Shown here piece after piece: positions 24,068 through 33,036 of a DNA stretch of 35,626 nucleotides. This DNA comes from Rhodospirillaceae bacterium. Its GTDB lineage: Bacteria > Pseudomonadota > Alphaproteobacteria > Rhodospirillales > UBA2165. Location of the stretch: assembly GCA_002723345.1 (NCBI GenBank), contig PBNV01000064.1, forward strand, positions 1 to 35,626, read 5' to 3'. Each line of letters opens with the position of its first letter. The first letter of the stretch is position 1. The notes beneath the pieces were generated by a model that was not told where the DNA came from, searched no databases, and saw only the letters and a list, made by a program, of their open reading frames with translations. The position numbers and the translations under genes were made by a program.

Positions 24068-25054
24068 ATGAAATCTAGGCGACTTGGCAAAACCGGACCA
24101 ATGGTTTCCGCTATTGGGCTCGGGTGCATGGGCATGACCGATCATTACGGGCGCCGGGATGATGAGGCCCAGGCCATTGCTGCCATTCACCATGCACTAG
24201 ACCATGGAGTATCGCTTCTCAACACGTCTGACAATTACGGACCGCATCTTAACGAAGAGCTTATTGGCCGTGCGCTCAAACAGCGCCCTGGGCAAGCCAT
24301 CCTTAATACAAAATTTGGTTTGGTGCGCTGTCCCGATGGGAAGCGGGGCGTCAATGGTCGTCCCGACCATGTCGTGCGCTCTTGTGAGGCGAGCCTCAAA
24401 CGGTTGGGTGTTGACGCGATTGACATTTACACCCAGCACCGAGTGGATCCCGAGACCCCTGTGGAGGAGACGGTGGGCGCGCTGTCTCGCCTCGTGGAGG
24501 TCGGTAAGGTCAGGTATATCGGTCTTTCGGAGGCTGGACCCGAGACCATTGGCAAAGCGCACGCAATCCATCCTCTCGTATGTATCGAGACCGAATACTC
24601 CTTGTGGTCACGGGATGTGGAGGAATATATTTTACCGATGTGCCGAAAGCTTGGGATTAGTCTTATGCCCTACGCGCCACTGGGGAGAGGGTTTCTGACT
24701 GGCAGCATCCGGTCTACCGCAGATTTAATTCCGGGGGACACGCGCACCGCGATGCCGCGTTTCAGCGGCGAAAATTTCAACGTCAACCTGGCTAAAGTGC
24801 AGGGTCTTGAAAAGGTCGCTTTTGCGAAGGGTTTCAAGGCCGCGCAAGTTGCGCTTGCCTGGGTCTTGCATCAGGATGATGCGATTGTGCCAATACCAGG
24901 CACAAAACAGATCAAGTATTTGAATGAGAACGTCCGGGCCGTGGACATCGATCTTACGCCGGATGACCTTCAAAAATTGGACCTACTGTTTGCAGTAGGT
25001 ACGACAGCGGGCCCACGTTATCCGGAGGAACTGATGAGGCAACTGGGGCTTTGA
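24068..25054 (+). CDS. Aldo/keto reductase with Asp-to-Asn change in the catalytic tetrad
   Basis: This 328-residue (alpha/beta)8 NADPH-dependent oxidoreductase begins MKSRRLGKTGPMVSAIGLGCMGM, as in AKR13 and related YakC-type enzymes. K82 (NTKFG), H124 (YTQHRVD) and Y57 (DNYGP) of the tetrad are present, but the usual Asp five residues before the Tyr is Asn52 (LLNTSDNYG; codon AAC). The cofactor site IPIPGTKQIKYLNENVRAV near the C-terminus is intact. It would reduce an aldehyde or ketone. It lies 37 nt after the FAH gene, and its stop is directly followed by the SDR start. Confidence 0.9.
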   Translation: MKSRRLGKTGPMVSAIGLGCMGMTDHYGRRDDEAQAIAAIHHALDHGVSLLNTSDNYGPHLNEELIGRALKQRPGQAILNTKFGLVRCPDGKRGVNGRPDHVVRSCEASLKRLGVDAIDIYTQHRVDPETPVEETVGALSRLVEVGKVRYIGLSEAGPETIGKAHAIHPLVCIETEYSLWSRDVEEYILPMCRKLGISLMPYAPLGRGFLTGSIRSTADLIPGDTRTAMPRFSGENFNVNLAKVQGLEKVAFAKGFKAAQVALAWVLHQDDAIVPIPGTKQIKYLNENVRAVDIDLTPDDLQKLDLLFAVGTTAGPRYPEELMRQLGL

Positions 25055-25056
25055 CC

Positions 25057-25851
25057 ATGCACGGACGGGTTGAAGGAAAAACAGCATTGATAACCGGTGG
25101 AGGATCTGGCCTGGGCCGTGAAGCTGCAATGCACCTCGCCGAAGAGGGCGCAAACATCGTCGTTTCTGACCTGAATGACGACACGGCGCAGGCGACCGCG
25201 GATGAGATCAATGCCCAGCGGCAAGGGGCTGCCGTAGCTGCTCGCCACGATGTCTCGTCCGAGGAAGACTGGGCAGATGTTTTGAAGACTACCAACAGCC
25301 AATTCGGATCTTTACATATTTTGGTAAACAATGCCGGAATTTCAATCCACGGGCCGATTGAAGAAGTAGCATTTGAAACTTGGAAACAGGTTCAGGAGGT
25401 GAATGTTGACAGTGTTTTTTGGGGTTGCAAATTGGCATTGCCTTACATGAGGGAGTCGGGGGGCGGTTCAATTATTAATATCTCCTCAACCGCGGCTCTA
25501 TATGCGAACCCGATGACGCTCAGTTATGGTGTTTCAAAGGCCTCGGTGAGTTACATGACTAAATCAATTGCGCTGCATTGCGCCCAGCAACGGTATAATA
25601 TCCGTTGCAATTCAATTCATCCCACTTTTATCAAAACGCCGCTTCTGGAACGCTTGGCCGATGCCGCCGGCCGGACCGTGGAGGACGTTCATCAGAGCCT
25701 GGGGGACGTTGTGCCCTTGGGGGAAGTACTTGAGCCCCGGGATGTAACTTTTGCCGTAATCTATTTAGCTTCGGATGAGTCCAAAATGATGACAGGCGCC
25801 GAGCTTGTCATTGATGGCGGTCTTACCGCAGGCTATCTGCCTAAAATATGA
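25057..25851 (+). CDS. Classical short-chain dehydrogenase/reductase
   Basis: This 264-residue protein has GGGSGLG (14-20) for cofactor binding, SDLND with D38 (favouring NAD+), NNAGIS (91-96), N116, S144, Y157 and K161 as the catalytic set, and a C-terminal GAELVIDGG block. It begins 3 nt after the aldo/keto reductase stop, so the two are almost certainly one operon. The ATG at 25057 is preferred over TTG at 25051. It would oxidise a secondary alcohol, possibly a cyclic dihydrodiol or hydroxyacid in this aromatic pathway; that is inference. Confidence 0.92.
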   Translation: MHGRVEGKTALITGGGSGLGREAAMHLAEEGANIVVSDLNDDTAQATADEINAQRQGAAVAARHDVSSEEDWADVLKTTNSQFGSLHILVNNAGISIHGPIEEVAFETWKQVQEVNVDSVFWGCKLALPYMRESGGGSIINISSTAALYANPMTLSYGVSKASVSYMTKSIALHCAQQRYNIRCNSIHPTFIKTPLLERLADAAGRTVEDVHQSLGDVVPLGEVLEPRDVTFAVIYLASDESKMMTGAELVIDGGLTAGYLPKI

Positions 25852-25928
25852 GCCTCGCCTTGCTAACCCCGGTCCAAAAGAGTGAAAATCTATAAGGGGT
25901 AGGGGGCGTCGGGTTATCCAAGTTTTCC

Positions 25929-26687
25929 TCAGACGGGGCCAGATAGGAGCAAATGAATACCTTTCGTCAAAAAGATAGCGCCAACAGCCATAGTTGCGGT
26001 TTGTGTATATTTCTTGAACTGCTGGTCTTCCATCGCCTTAAGAACGCGCCGTGATGCAATGCTGCCGAGATAAGCCACGGGAATGACGATAATAAAAATC
26101 CAGATCGGCAAGGGGCCGAGGCCATCCTCCACAAGTCCAAGAATGACTATAAAATATGCGACCTTTACCACGTGGCCGATCCCCTGTGTTACCCCCTTTG
26201 TGGCATGAATTTGAAACCGAGAGAGGGATGTTTTGACATAATAAATATCAAGGATCGGGCCAGATACACCGGCAATGAGAAGGCTCGCGGAGACTAAAAA
26301 TCCACAACTAACGGCGTTCCACGGCCGAGTTATATCCAAAGCGTATCCTTGTGGCAGCAAAAGATGCATGAAAGGAAGTAAACCAAGGCACAAAAACAAG
26401 ACCGCCTTGTTCGGAACAAAAGCCAGCCAACTGAAAATACCCGTGCAGATGACAGCGCCGATAAAATAGTAACCAAGAATATGCCACTGAATATGGTCGC
26501 GGTAGATCCAGGAGCGGGACGCATTAGCCGCTGCCTGTGTGATACCATGCAGAACCATTGCCGTGGAAATGGGGAGGATCCAACCAAATATCCCCATAAG
26601 AATGCTGCCGCCGCCGAGGCTCAGCACACCGCTGATAAAAGCAGTGGCAAAAACGCTAGTGAGAAGAATGGTTATCGTTGTCGTCAT
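25929..26687 (-). CDS. TauE/SafE-family membrane transporter (organo-anion or sulfite export)
   Basis: This 252-residue protein has about eight hydrophobic segments. The TauE signature is in the first two helices (FISGVLSLGGGSILMGIF), and the repeat is seen in the second half (GVSGPILDIYYVKT, KGVTQGIGHVVKV). The family exports sulfite, sulfoacetate or other small anions. It lies 26 nt downstream of the MFS gene on the same strand, so it probably belongs to the Rieske dioxygenase unit. Confidence 0.88.
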   Translation of the reverse strand: MTTTITILLTSVFATAFISGVLSLGGGSILMGIFGWILPISTAMVLHGITQAAANASRSWIYRDHIQWHILGYYFIGAVICTGIFSWLAFVPNKAVLFLCLGLLPFMHLLLPQGYALDITRPWNAVSCGFLVSASLLIAGVSGPILDIYYVKTSLSRFQIHATKGVTQGIGHVVKVAYFIVILGLVEDGLGPLPIWIFIIVIPVAYLGSIASRRVLKAMEDQQFKKYTQTATMAVGAIFLTKGIHLLLSGPV

Positions 26688-26713
26688 ATTGTTACGATTA
26701 TGAGGATGATTAC

Positions 26714-27862
26714 TCAGGTGTCCCGGCTGAGCCGGATGTACAGGAGCAGACCTAATATCGCACTAGCCACCGCCAAACCGGCCATAGGGTAGTAGGATTT
26801 AGCACCTATGACACCATACATTGCACCGGCGGTGATGGTAGTGATACCGATTGCGATGCCCATAACGACGGCTGACAGCAGGCTCTGAGCGGTGGCGGAC
26901 AGATGCGGGGGGATGTTATCAGATATATAGTGAACCGCGCCCAAATGGGCAGCGCCGAAAGTCAGACCATGAAGGGCTTGGGCGAAAAATAGGGCGGGTA
27001 GAGCGTCTGTGGTTCCCATTATAGTCCAACGAAGCATGCCAGCGACGGCGGCTATTATAATCAGCATCGCCGGACTAATACGCCTCAGGACCGAAGCACT
27101 ATAGTGGAAGAGAATAATTTCAGCCACCACGCCCTCCGCCCATAATAGGCCAATGAGGGCCTCGGAATAACCAATGCTTTTCCAGTGAATGGTGCTGAAA
27201 CTATAGACCACTGCATGGCTCGATTGTATGAGGGCGGTGGTGCCGAGCATTAGGAGGAATGTTTTAATTCTACAGAGTTCGAGAAGAGGCGGCTTGCCGC
27301 TGGTCGAAGCTGCGAAGCGTGCTCTGGGGAGGGCCACGCATACGAAAAATAGAAGACCTAAACCCAGGAGAGACAAATAAAAAATAAAATCCGCGACGCG
27401 CCCCTCCAGGATCGCGCCCCCGCCTACTGCTGCACCGATAAATGTGATCGACCCCCAAAGTCGGATGCGCCCGTAGTTTGCGCTCTCCGTTCGCACGACA
27501 TGCATGGTGAGACTCTCGGCCAATGGCTGGCTCGCGGAAAAGAACATAAAGAATAAAATTGTGACCAAAATAATTGCCCAGAAACCATCAATAAAATAGA
27601 AAGCGGCAAAGGCGGCAGCAGCAACTGCTGCTAGGCCCATCATGATTGGTTGGCGCAGGCCTTTTTGATCGGCGAATTGAGCAATTAAGGGGCTGGCAAA
27701 AGCGCGCACAAAGGGCGCCGAGGCTAACACGAGCCCGATCTGGGTTGCCGTCAGCCCTTTGGTGCTCAGCCAAACGGGCCAAAACGGCAACAAAATACCG
27801 ATAACCGCAAAATAGGCCGCGTAATATAGGGCCAGCCGAGTGGAATTGGAAATAGGGGTCAT
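26714..27862 (-). CDS. MFS transporter, HcaT (3-phenylpropionate permease)-like
   Basis: This protein of 382 residues (from the ATG) has about 12 transmembrane segments. FAVIGILLPFWPVWLSTKGL near the start, QIGLVLASAPFVRAFASPLIAQFADQ and YGRIRLWGSITFIGAAV are typical of the HcaT/LacY-like phenylpropionate transporters. GLTFGAAHLGAVHYISDNIP is the second-half motif. It likely imports the aromatic acid used by the dioxygenase encoded upstream. A GTG start 21 nt earlier is possible, but the family begins close to the first helix. It lies 61 nt after the dioxygenase beta gene and 26 nt before the TauE gene. Confidence 0.9.
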   Translation of the reverse strand: MTPISNSTRLALYYAAYFAVIGILLPFWPVWLSTKGLTATQIGLVLASAPFVRAFASPLIAQFADQKGLRQPIMMGLAAVAAAAFAAFYFIDGFWAIILVTILFFMFFSASQPLAESLTMHVVRTESANYGRIRLWGSITFIGAAVGGGAILEGRVADFIFYLSLLGLGLLFFVCVALPRARFAASTSGKPPLLELCRIKTFLLMLGTTALIQSSHAVVYSFSTIHWKSIGYSEALIGLLWAEGVVAEIILFHYSASVLRRISPAMLIIIAAVAGMLRWTIMGTTDALPALFFAQALHGLTFGAAHLGAVHYISDNIPPHLSATAQSLLSAVVMGIAIGITTITAGAMYGVIGAKSYYPMAGLAVASAILGLLLYIRLSRDT

Positions 27863-27923
27863 ATAAACAATAGGGGGCAGCACGCATTATACTGCCCCCG
27901 TTATATCTTCCCCTATCTAAAAT

Positions 27924-28427
27924 CTACAGCCAGATTTGCATAACATATTCGAAGGGACCTTCGACGTTGGCAAGATCAACGCGTTGCAGTTTGATCTTTA
28001 GCCCAGCATCCATTCTCGCGAAACGATGGGTATATTTGCCGCCAAAATAGCGCTGTTCATCCAGGCGGTATTCCACCATATGAAAGCGTGATGTGGCGAC
28101 TATTTCATCATCGCTCTCGCTTTCAATCATTACGTTGGAAACCACGTGACTTGTCCGGTGGCCGGCCTTCTGGGAGTGAGCATACGGATGTTCCACACGC
28201 CGAATGCGCATATCCATAAGATAGTGGTCTTCCCAAAAAATATTCGGCTGGCCCTCGCCGGTTTCTTGGTCCGCACTGGCAGGCATCCAATAAATCCCAT
28301 CATCCGTGAACAACCCCAACCATTCCTCCCAACGGCGTTCGTCGAGAATATCGGCTTGGCGGTAAAGAAATTGCTCTACGTCTTGAAGCGTGCTTGTCGA
28401 CGAGCGTGTTGTTGTATCGTTTGACAT
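27924..28427 (-). CDS. Aromatic-ring-hydroxylating dioxygenase beta subunit
   Basis: This 167-residue cone-shaped SnoaL/NTF2-like fold protein has VEQFLYRQADILDERRWEEWLGLFTDDGIYWMP at the start, MDMRIRRVEHPYAHSQ in the middle and SRFHMVEYRLDEQRYFGGKYTHRF. It is the structural subunit of an alpha3beta3 Rieske oxygenase. The ATG at 28427 is chosen because GGGAG lies 8 nt before it; an ATG two codons earlier is too close. It starts 13 nt after the alpha-subunit stop. Confidence 0.92.
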   Translation of the reverse strand: MSNDTTTRSSTSTLQDVEQFLYRQADILDERRWEEWLGLFTDDGIYWMPASADQETGEGQPNIFWEDHYLMDMRIRRVEHPYAHSQKAGHRTSHVVSNVMIESESDDEIVATSRFHMVEYRLDEQRYFGGKYTHRFARMDAGLKIKLQRVDLANVEGPFEYVMQIWL

Positions 28428-28440
28428 AGTCATATCTCCC

Positions 28441-29754
28441 TTAAGCCGACATATATTCTTTCCAGGCCGCGAACATGTTCCGCATGGGTTGCTTGCTCAT
28501 TCCTGTTACAGACGTCGTAATGCCGTTTTCAACGGGATCCTGACCGTAGTTCCGATGAAAACTCACCCAATCTCCGCCGCCCTCAAGGGTCAGCCCGTCC
28601 TGACAAGCCCGAAAGTTATTTAGGTCATCGGCGTTTACCATCGTGGACGGTGAATTAACGTGATAATAATAAGCTAGCGATCGGTCGTAGATACCTTCTG
28701 GCGCTCCTTTCAGTCTGAAATGCCAAATCTCCGTAAGCGTCTTGTTCGCAGCCAAGGGGCGGACCGCTCGGAGCTGTTGGAGCGGCGGTTGGACCGACAA
28801 GCAAGGATAAACCAACACATGGTGTACGTTGGTCGAAAGAATCTCATCCATTCGTTTTTCACCATGAACGGCCGTCAATGATTCTTCATGGGCAATCGTT
28901 ACCGGGTCACGCGGCCGCAGACCCATGTAGCCCGCCAGTAACGTGTGGCCATAGGGGTGGCCAATGGTGTCCAAGCTGTCCCATTTCTCATAAGGTAGTG
29001 TGAAATCAGCCAGAAATTGATAGCCCATGGGCGGCTCATCACCAGTTTTTTCTTTATAAACTCTCTGCATGTCTGCGGCAGCATCTCCCGTGGAATGGTG
29101 CGTGATCGAGGGGTGGACCGCGTCGAGCTGATTTTCCAGAAAAATTTTCCAATTGGAATGCTGGATAATGCGAAAGCAGTTCACAACGACCTCGCATTCG
29201 CCTTCGGGAGAGCGGTTACAGATATCATCGAACGCTGCCTTTGCCCCCTGGCCAAGCCATTCTTCCAGGCTTGGGCCCTCTTCAGACAAACTGGCAAAGA
29301 CAAATCCACGGTAGGTTTCCTGGCGCTCCGCGCGCTTCATCTGGAGTTGTGGATCGGTCAGATCGATAACGCCTTCATAGCCCTGTTTCATTGGGACGTT
29401 TCGCAGGCTACCGTCCATATTGAACTGCCATGCATGATAGGGACAGCGAAAGGCTTTCGGGGCATTTCCATTTAGGTTGTTACAGATGAGGGCACCCCGG
29501 TGGGGACAACGGTTATAGAGAACGTTGACATCGCCGTTTTCTCCGCGGCATAGGATCATTCGTTCCTTGCCGACCCAGGTGGTCCAGTAGTCACCCGCGT
29601 TAGGTACTTGGCTCTCGTGGCCAATGTAAATCCAGGATTTGTAAAAAATATTCTCGAGTTCCTTCTCGAAAACTTGTTCATCGGCATAACACGCCTTGTG
29701 TACCCGGTCCGGTTCCACCAGAGATCCAAGATTATTGTATTGATCTAAAGGCAT
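28441..29754 (-). CDS. Aromatic-ring-hydroxylating dioxygenase alpha subunit (Rieske)
   Basis: This 437-residue catalytic subunit has a Rieske [2Fe-2S] cluster bound by C83 and H85 (RCPHRG) and C104 and H107 (CPYHAWQF). The mononuclear iron site is E207-N208...D211...H214...H219 (ENQLDAVHPSITHH), with D211 the bridging residue for electron transfer. It should cis-dihydroxylate or monooxygenate an aromatic ring using O2 and NADH-derived electrons, but no ferredoxin or reductase gene is nearby. AGGGGAAG precedes the ATG. It is the first gene of a minus-strand unit with the beta subunit, an MFS permease and TauE, and is divergent from the epimerase gene at 29957. Confidence 0.95.
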   Translation of the reverse strand: MPLDQYNNLGSLVEPDRVHKACYADEQVFEKELENIFYKSWIYIGHESQVPNAGDYWTTWVGKERMILCRGENGDVNVLYNRCPHRGALICNNLNGNAPKAFRCPYHAWQFNMDGSLRNVPMKQGYEGVIDLTDPQLQMKRAERQETYRGFVFASLSEEGPSLEEWLGQGAKAAFDDICNRSPEGECEVVVNCFRIIQHSNWKIFLENQLDAVHPSITHHSTGDAAADMQRVYKEKTGDEPPMGYQFLADFTLPYEKWDSLDTIGHPYGHTLLAGYMGLRPRDPVTIAHEESLTAVHGEKRMDEILSTNVHHVLVYPCLSVQPPLQQLRAVRPLAANKTLTEIWHFRLKGAPEGIYDRSLAYYYHVNSPSTMVNADDLNNFRACQDGLTLEGGGDWVSFHRNYGQDPVENGITTSVTGMSKQPMRNMFAAWKEYMSA

Positions 29755-29862
29755 ATTAACTTCCCCTGCTGTTTGTCTTGTTCGTCTGTTGGCAGGGACC
29801 TGATAGGGCCCCTCATTTTTCTACATATTTTTAGCCTTAATCTGACAAAGCTATCGCCAGAT

Positions 29863-29872
29863 CAAGATCTTG
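29863..29872. promoter_or_regulatory. Palindrome in the divergent region of the Rieske operon
   Basis: CAAGATCTTG is a perfect 10-bp palindrome, centrally placed in the 202-nt divergent gap between the Rieske alpha gene and the epimerase gene. It is a candidate operator for both, but short enough to occur by chance. No clear -35/-10 pairs were found. Confidence 0.3.
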
Positions 29873-29956
29873 CAAGTCATAAACTGCTTTTCTGGCTGAT
29901 ATCTTTCCGGTTAAGTCCTAATCCTGAATGATATCTAAAATGGTAAGGAGATCCCG

Positions 29957-31066
29957 ATGAAAACGCTCGTTATTGGTGGGACTGGGCCGACGGGACCTTT
30001 CGTCGTAAAGGGGCTTTTAGAGCAAGGCCACGACGTCGCCATCTTAAATAGGGGTAGCCACGAGTCTCCGGAATTACCAAATTCGGTTGAGAGGATCATC
30101 GCAGATCCTCATTTTGAGGAAACCCTTAAGGTCGCTCTTTCAGGACGGTCGTTTGATCAGATTATTGCAAGTTATGGGCGGCTAAGAATTATAGCCGGCC
30201 TTATTGGAGAGCATACGGACCGGCTGATTAGCGTTGGAGGCTCACCCGGTTATCGCGGCATCCAAAAACCTGAGGCGGTTTTTCCGGCAGGACTTCAGGT
30301 GCCGTTGCCAGAAATTGCGCCCCAAATAGAGAGCGAACAAGAATTCCGATTTGGGTTCTTGGTCAAACAGGCAGAGGACGCGGTAATGGAAGGCCATGCA
30401 GCTGGGAACTACGTTGCCACCCATTTGCGCTATCCCCTCGTCTACGGGCCGCGTCAGCCATTGCCTTGTGAATGGTGGGTGGTTAAACGAATTCTGGATA
30501 AGCGGAAAATAATTGCCCTCCCTGATAACGGCCTAACACTGCTAAGCCGTGGGTACGCTGAAAATATGGCCCATGCGGTTCTTCTAGCCGTGAACCATCC
30601 CGAGACCTCTGGAGGGAAAATTTATAATTGCGCCGACACCCATCAATTAACCATGGCGCAATGGGTCCAAATTATTTCAGATGCAATGGACTGGAGTCTG
30701 GATGTTGTGTCTGTCCCAGCAAGATATGCTCAACCCGCCAGGGATATCATGCTTGCGGCGGCCCATTCTCATCACCAGCTCTATGATACATTCGCTCTTC
30801 GAGCAGAACTCGGATACGAAGATAAGGTGTCGGTTGTTGAAGCATTGGGTAGAACGGTGGATTGGTATATGTCCAATCCACCCGAACTGAATGCCTCCAC
30901 CCAGGCGGAGATGGCCGAACAATATAGAACCGAGGACCGGCTTAAGGAGATAGTTGACGCCACGCGGCAAAAGTTTGACAGTCTGCCAGTTGAGGAAAAA
31001 ACGTTCAGCCACCCCTATGCGCATCCTAAAAAGCCGGGCGAGGGCACCGACCATATGGGGCGCTGA
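29957..31066 (+). CDS. NAD-dependent epimerase/dehydratase-like protein (extended SDR)
   Basis: This 369-residue Rossmann protein begins MKTLVIGGTGPTGPFVVKGL (GxxGxxG). It has ILNRGSHES, DRLISVGGSPGYRG and RYPLVYGPRQPLPCEWWVVKR, the usual substrate-domain block. The classical YxxxK is not obvious; FLVKQAEDAV may hold the Lys. GRTVDWYMSNPPELN ends the conserved domain, followed by a helical, charged tail. AAGGAG precedes the ATG. It is divergent from the dioxygenase operon and convergent with ligJ (21 nt gap), so a role in the same pathway is plausible but unproven. Confidence 0.82.
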   Translation: MKTLVIGGTGPTGPFVVKGLLEQGHDVAILNRGSHESPELPNSVERIIADPHFEETLKVALSGRSFDQIIASYGRLRIIAGLIGEHTDRLISVGGSPGYRGIQKPEAVFPAGLQVPLPEIAPQIESEQEFRFGFLVKQAEDAVMEGHAAGNYVATHLRYPLVYGPRQPLPCEWWVVKRILDKRKIIALPDNGLTLLSRGYAENMAHAVLLAVNHPETSGGKIYNCADTHQLTMAQWVQIISDAMDWSLDVVSVPARYAQPARDIMLAAAHSHHQLYDTFALRAELGYEDKVSVVEALGRTVDWYMSNPPELNASTQAEMAEQYRTEDRLKEIVDATRQKFDSLPVEEKTFSHPYAHPKKPGEGTDHMGR

Positions 31067-31087
31067 AGGAGCTGGATGTTTCCCGGT

Positions 31088-32104
31088 TCAGTCGAGCTTT
31101 GCGGCCAATCGCGGATATACGTTGAGGGCGTTTCCAGAGAATACCTGACGGCGTTGGTCCGCCGTTAGGTTGGGCGTCGCATCAATATAGCGCTTTGTAT
31201 CATCATAGTTGTGACCGGTTTCCGGGTCCACGCCCTGAACCGCGCCCACCATCTCTGACGCAAAAAGAATATTTTTGACGGGTACTACTTTTGTCATGCA
31301 GTCGATGCCAGCCTGGTGATAGACGCAGGTATCGAAAAACACATTGTCGAGTAAATGATCGTCTAGCCGGGGTTTTCCCATGTCCTGGGCTAGACCGCGG
31401 TATCGCCCCCAATGGAATGGCACTGCGCCACCGCCATGAGGAATGACAAATTTAAGGGAGGGAAAATCCTTAAATAGGTCGCCTGAAATGAGCTGCATGA
31501 AGGCCGTGGTGTCTGCGGCGATATAGTGTGCCCCTGTGGGATGGAAGTTGGGATTGCACGACCCACTGACATGTATCATTGCGGGCACATCCAGTTCGCA
31601 CATTTTTTCGTAAAGGGGATACCACCATTTATCCGTAAGCGGCGGGTCAGACCACATTGCCCCGGATGGATCAGGATTCAGATTGCAGCCGATGAACCCA
31701 AGTTCATTGACTGCCCGCTCGAGCTCCGGAATGGAGTATTTTGGCTCGACGCCCGGGTACTGAGGAAGCGAGCAGACACCGATGAAATTATCTGGGTACA
31801 GTTGAGTGACACGATGCACCATGTCATTGGAAAGGCGTGTCCACTCCATGCTTGTGTCGACAGTGCCGAGGTGATGGCCCATACCAACAGCCCGCGGCGA
31901 AAATATTGTCTTGTCGGTGCCGCGTTCGCGCTGTTGTTTCAGCTGATTACCCTCGATACCCTCCCGGATGGCATCGTCGCTGATTTCGAGTAGTGCCCTA
32001 GTCGGTCTAAATTCACCGTTTTCAACGAGTTTTAATTGTGCCTTCCGCCATTCCATCTGAGCGGCTGGTTCCGTCGTGTAGTGCCCATGGCAGTCAATGA
32101 TCAT
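31088..32104 (-). CDS. ligJ: 4-oxalomesaconate hydratase LigJ (amidohydrolase superfamily)
   Basis: This 338-residue protein hydrates 4-oxalomesaconate to 4-carboxy-4-hydroxy-2-oxoadipate in protocatechuate-4,5 and gallate degradation. It opens MIIDCHGHYTTEPAAQMEWR, very close to Sphingobium LigJ as I remember it. The metal and catalytic residues fall at the same numbers: H6, H8, H178 (MIHVSGS), H223 (VIPHGGGAVP) and E284 (FASEMVGAV). GCNLNPDPSGAMWSDPPLTD and HLLDNVFFDTCVYHQAGID also match. It starts 13 nt after the aldolase stop with a good AGGGGAC site, so it is the last gene of a minus-strand operon. Confidence 0.93.
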   Translation of the reverse strand: MIIDCHGHYTTEPAAQMEWRKAQLKLVENGEFRPTRALLEISDDAIREGIEGNQLKQQRERGTDKTIFSPRAVGMGHHLGTVDTSMEWTRLSNDMVHRVTQLYPDNFIGVCSLPQYPGVEPKYSIPELERAVNELGFIGCNLNPDPSGAMWSDPPLTDKWWYPLYEKMCELDVPAMIHVSGSCNPNFHPTGAHYIAADTTAFMQLISGDLFKDFPSLKFVIPHGGGAVPFHWGRYRGLAQDMGKPRLDDHLLDNVFFDTCVYHQAGIDCMTKVVPVKNILFASEMVGAVQGVDPETGHNYDDTKRYIDATPNLTADQRRQVFSGNALNVYPRLAAKLD

Positions 32105-32117
32105 ACCGCGATGTCCC

Positions 32118-32981
32118 CTAAGCGCGTCCCGTTAATTCGAGGCCTCTTTCCAATCCTTCATAAGATCGGACTGGTCCCGGCATAATGAAGCGGAAACCTT
32201 CATCAATAATACGCTGCATGTTGTTGGAATCTGCATGTGGATGTCCGACGACAACATCATGTTCCTTACAAATGGCGACAATTTCGGCAATATGTTCCAA
32301 TAGCACGGGGTGGTCGTATTGGCGTGGATGACCTAATTCTTGCCCCAAATCACCTTCGCCGATAAGCACCACCCCAATCCCAGGGACGTTTTTCAGCATG
32401 TCAGGAAGGTTTTGGATACCGGCGGTGTCTTCAATTTGTATCACAACCAAGATTTCACCGTTCTGAGCGAGCGGCCAAACGTCTGCTTTAGAATAATATT
32501 CCTGTTGATTGAGGCCCCAGTAGCGGCACGCGCGGGCGGGGCCATCTCCACGAATTCCGCGGGGTTCGTAAAGGGGCGCGCTCTTAAGGCGCGGATAACG
32601 GCAAGCTGCAACCGCATTATATGCCTCCTCTACCGTGCTGATGTGCGGCCATACTATCCCGTAGGTGCCGGTGTCCAGTGCTTGTTTGGCATGCCATTGA
32701 CCCATCTCAATGCCGTTTACTGGAATTCGCGCCAGGGGAGTTACGCGGGGTGCAATGGAGTCGCGATCGGCTATTTGACGCCGGTCCAGCATATACTGCA
32801 GACAATGCCCGAGGGCGACAATGTCCCAGGGACTATGCTCACCCTCGTATATGATGCCGTCAAATCTGGAGGCCGCCATAGCCTGGGCCGAGTTGATGTC
32901 CATCGGCACAAAGGCAGAAAAGGCGATGCCACCGTTTTCCATAGCGCCGACAAGGCCATTTAATCTTGAGGTAGCTACCAT
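32118..32981 (-). CDS. HpcH/HpaI-family aldolase, candidate 4-carboxy-4-hydroxy-2-oxoadipate aldolase
   Basis: This 287-residue protein (from MVATSRLNGL) has a class II (metal-dependent) TIM-barrel aldolase fold. The HpaI catalytic residues can be matched: EGEH at 46-49 (HpaI DGEH, so one Asp becomes Glu), R85 (ARIPVN), E184 (IQIED) and D211 (GEGDLG). An insertion near 132-145 (RLKSAPLYEPRGIRG) and a shorter C-terminus set it apart. Being next to ligJ, it most likely cleaves the hydratase product to pyruvate and oxaloacetate, a job done by the unrelated LigK in sphingomonads. The open frame extends 68 codons upstream but overlaps another gene; the ATG used gives the family N-terminus. Confidence 0.85.
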   Translation of the reverse strand: MVATSRLNGLVGAMENGGIAFSAFVPMDINSAQAMAASRFDGIIYEGEHSPWDIVALGHCLQYMLDRRQIADRDSIAPRVTPLARIPVNGIEMGQWHAKQALDTGTYGIVWPHISTVEEAYNAVAACRYPRLKSAPLYEPRGIRGDGPARACRYWGLNQQEYYSKADVWPLAQNGEILVVIQIEDTAGIQNLPDMLKNVPGIGVVLIGEGDLGQELGHPRQYDHPVLLEHIAEIVAICKEHDVVVGHPHADSNNMQRIIDEGFRFIMPGPVRSYEGLERGLELTGRA

Positions 32982-33036
32982 GTTGGTCTCACTAGGCTGA
33001 ATAACTCGATTAAAAAGTATAGCTTGGAGGCACTGG

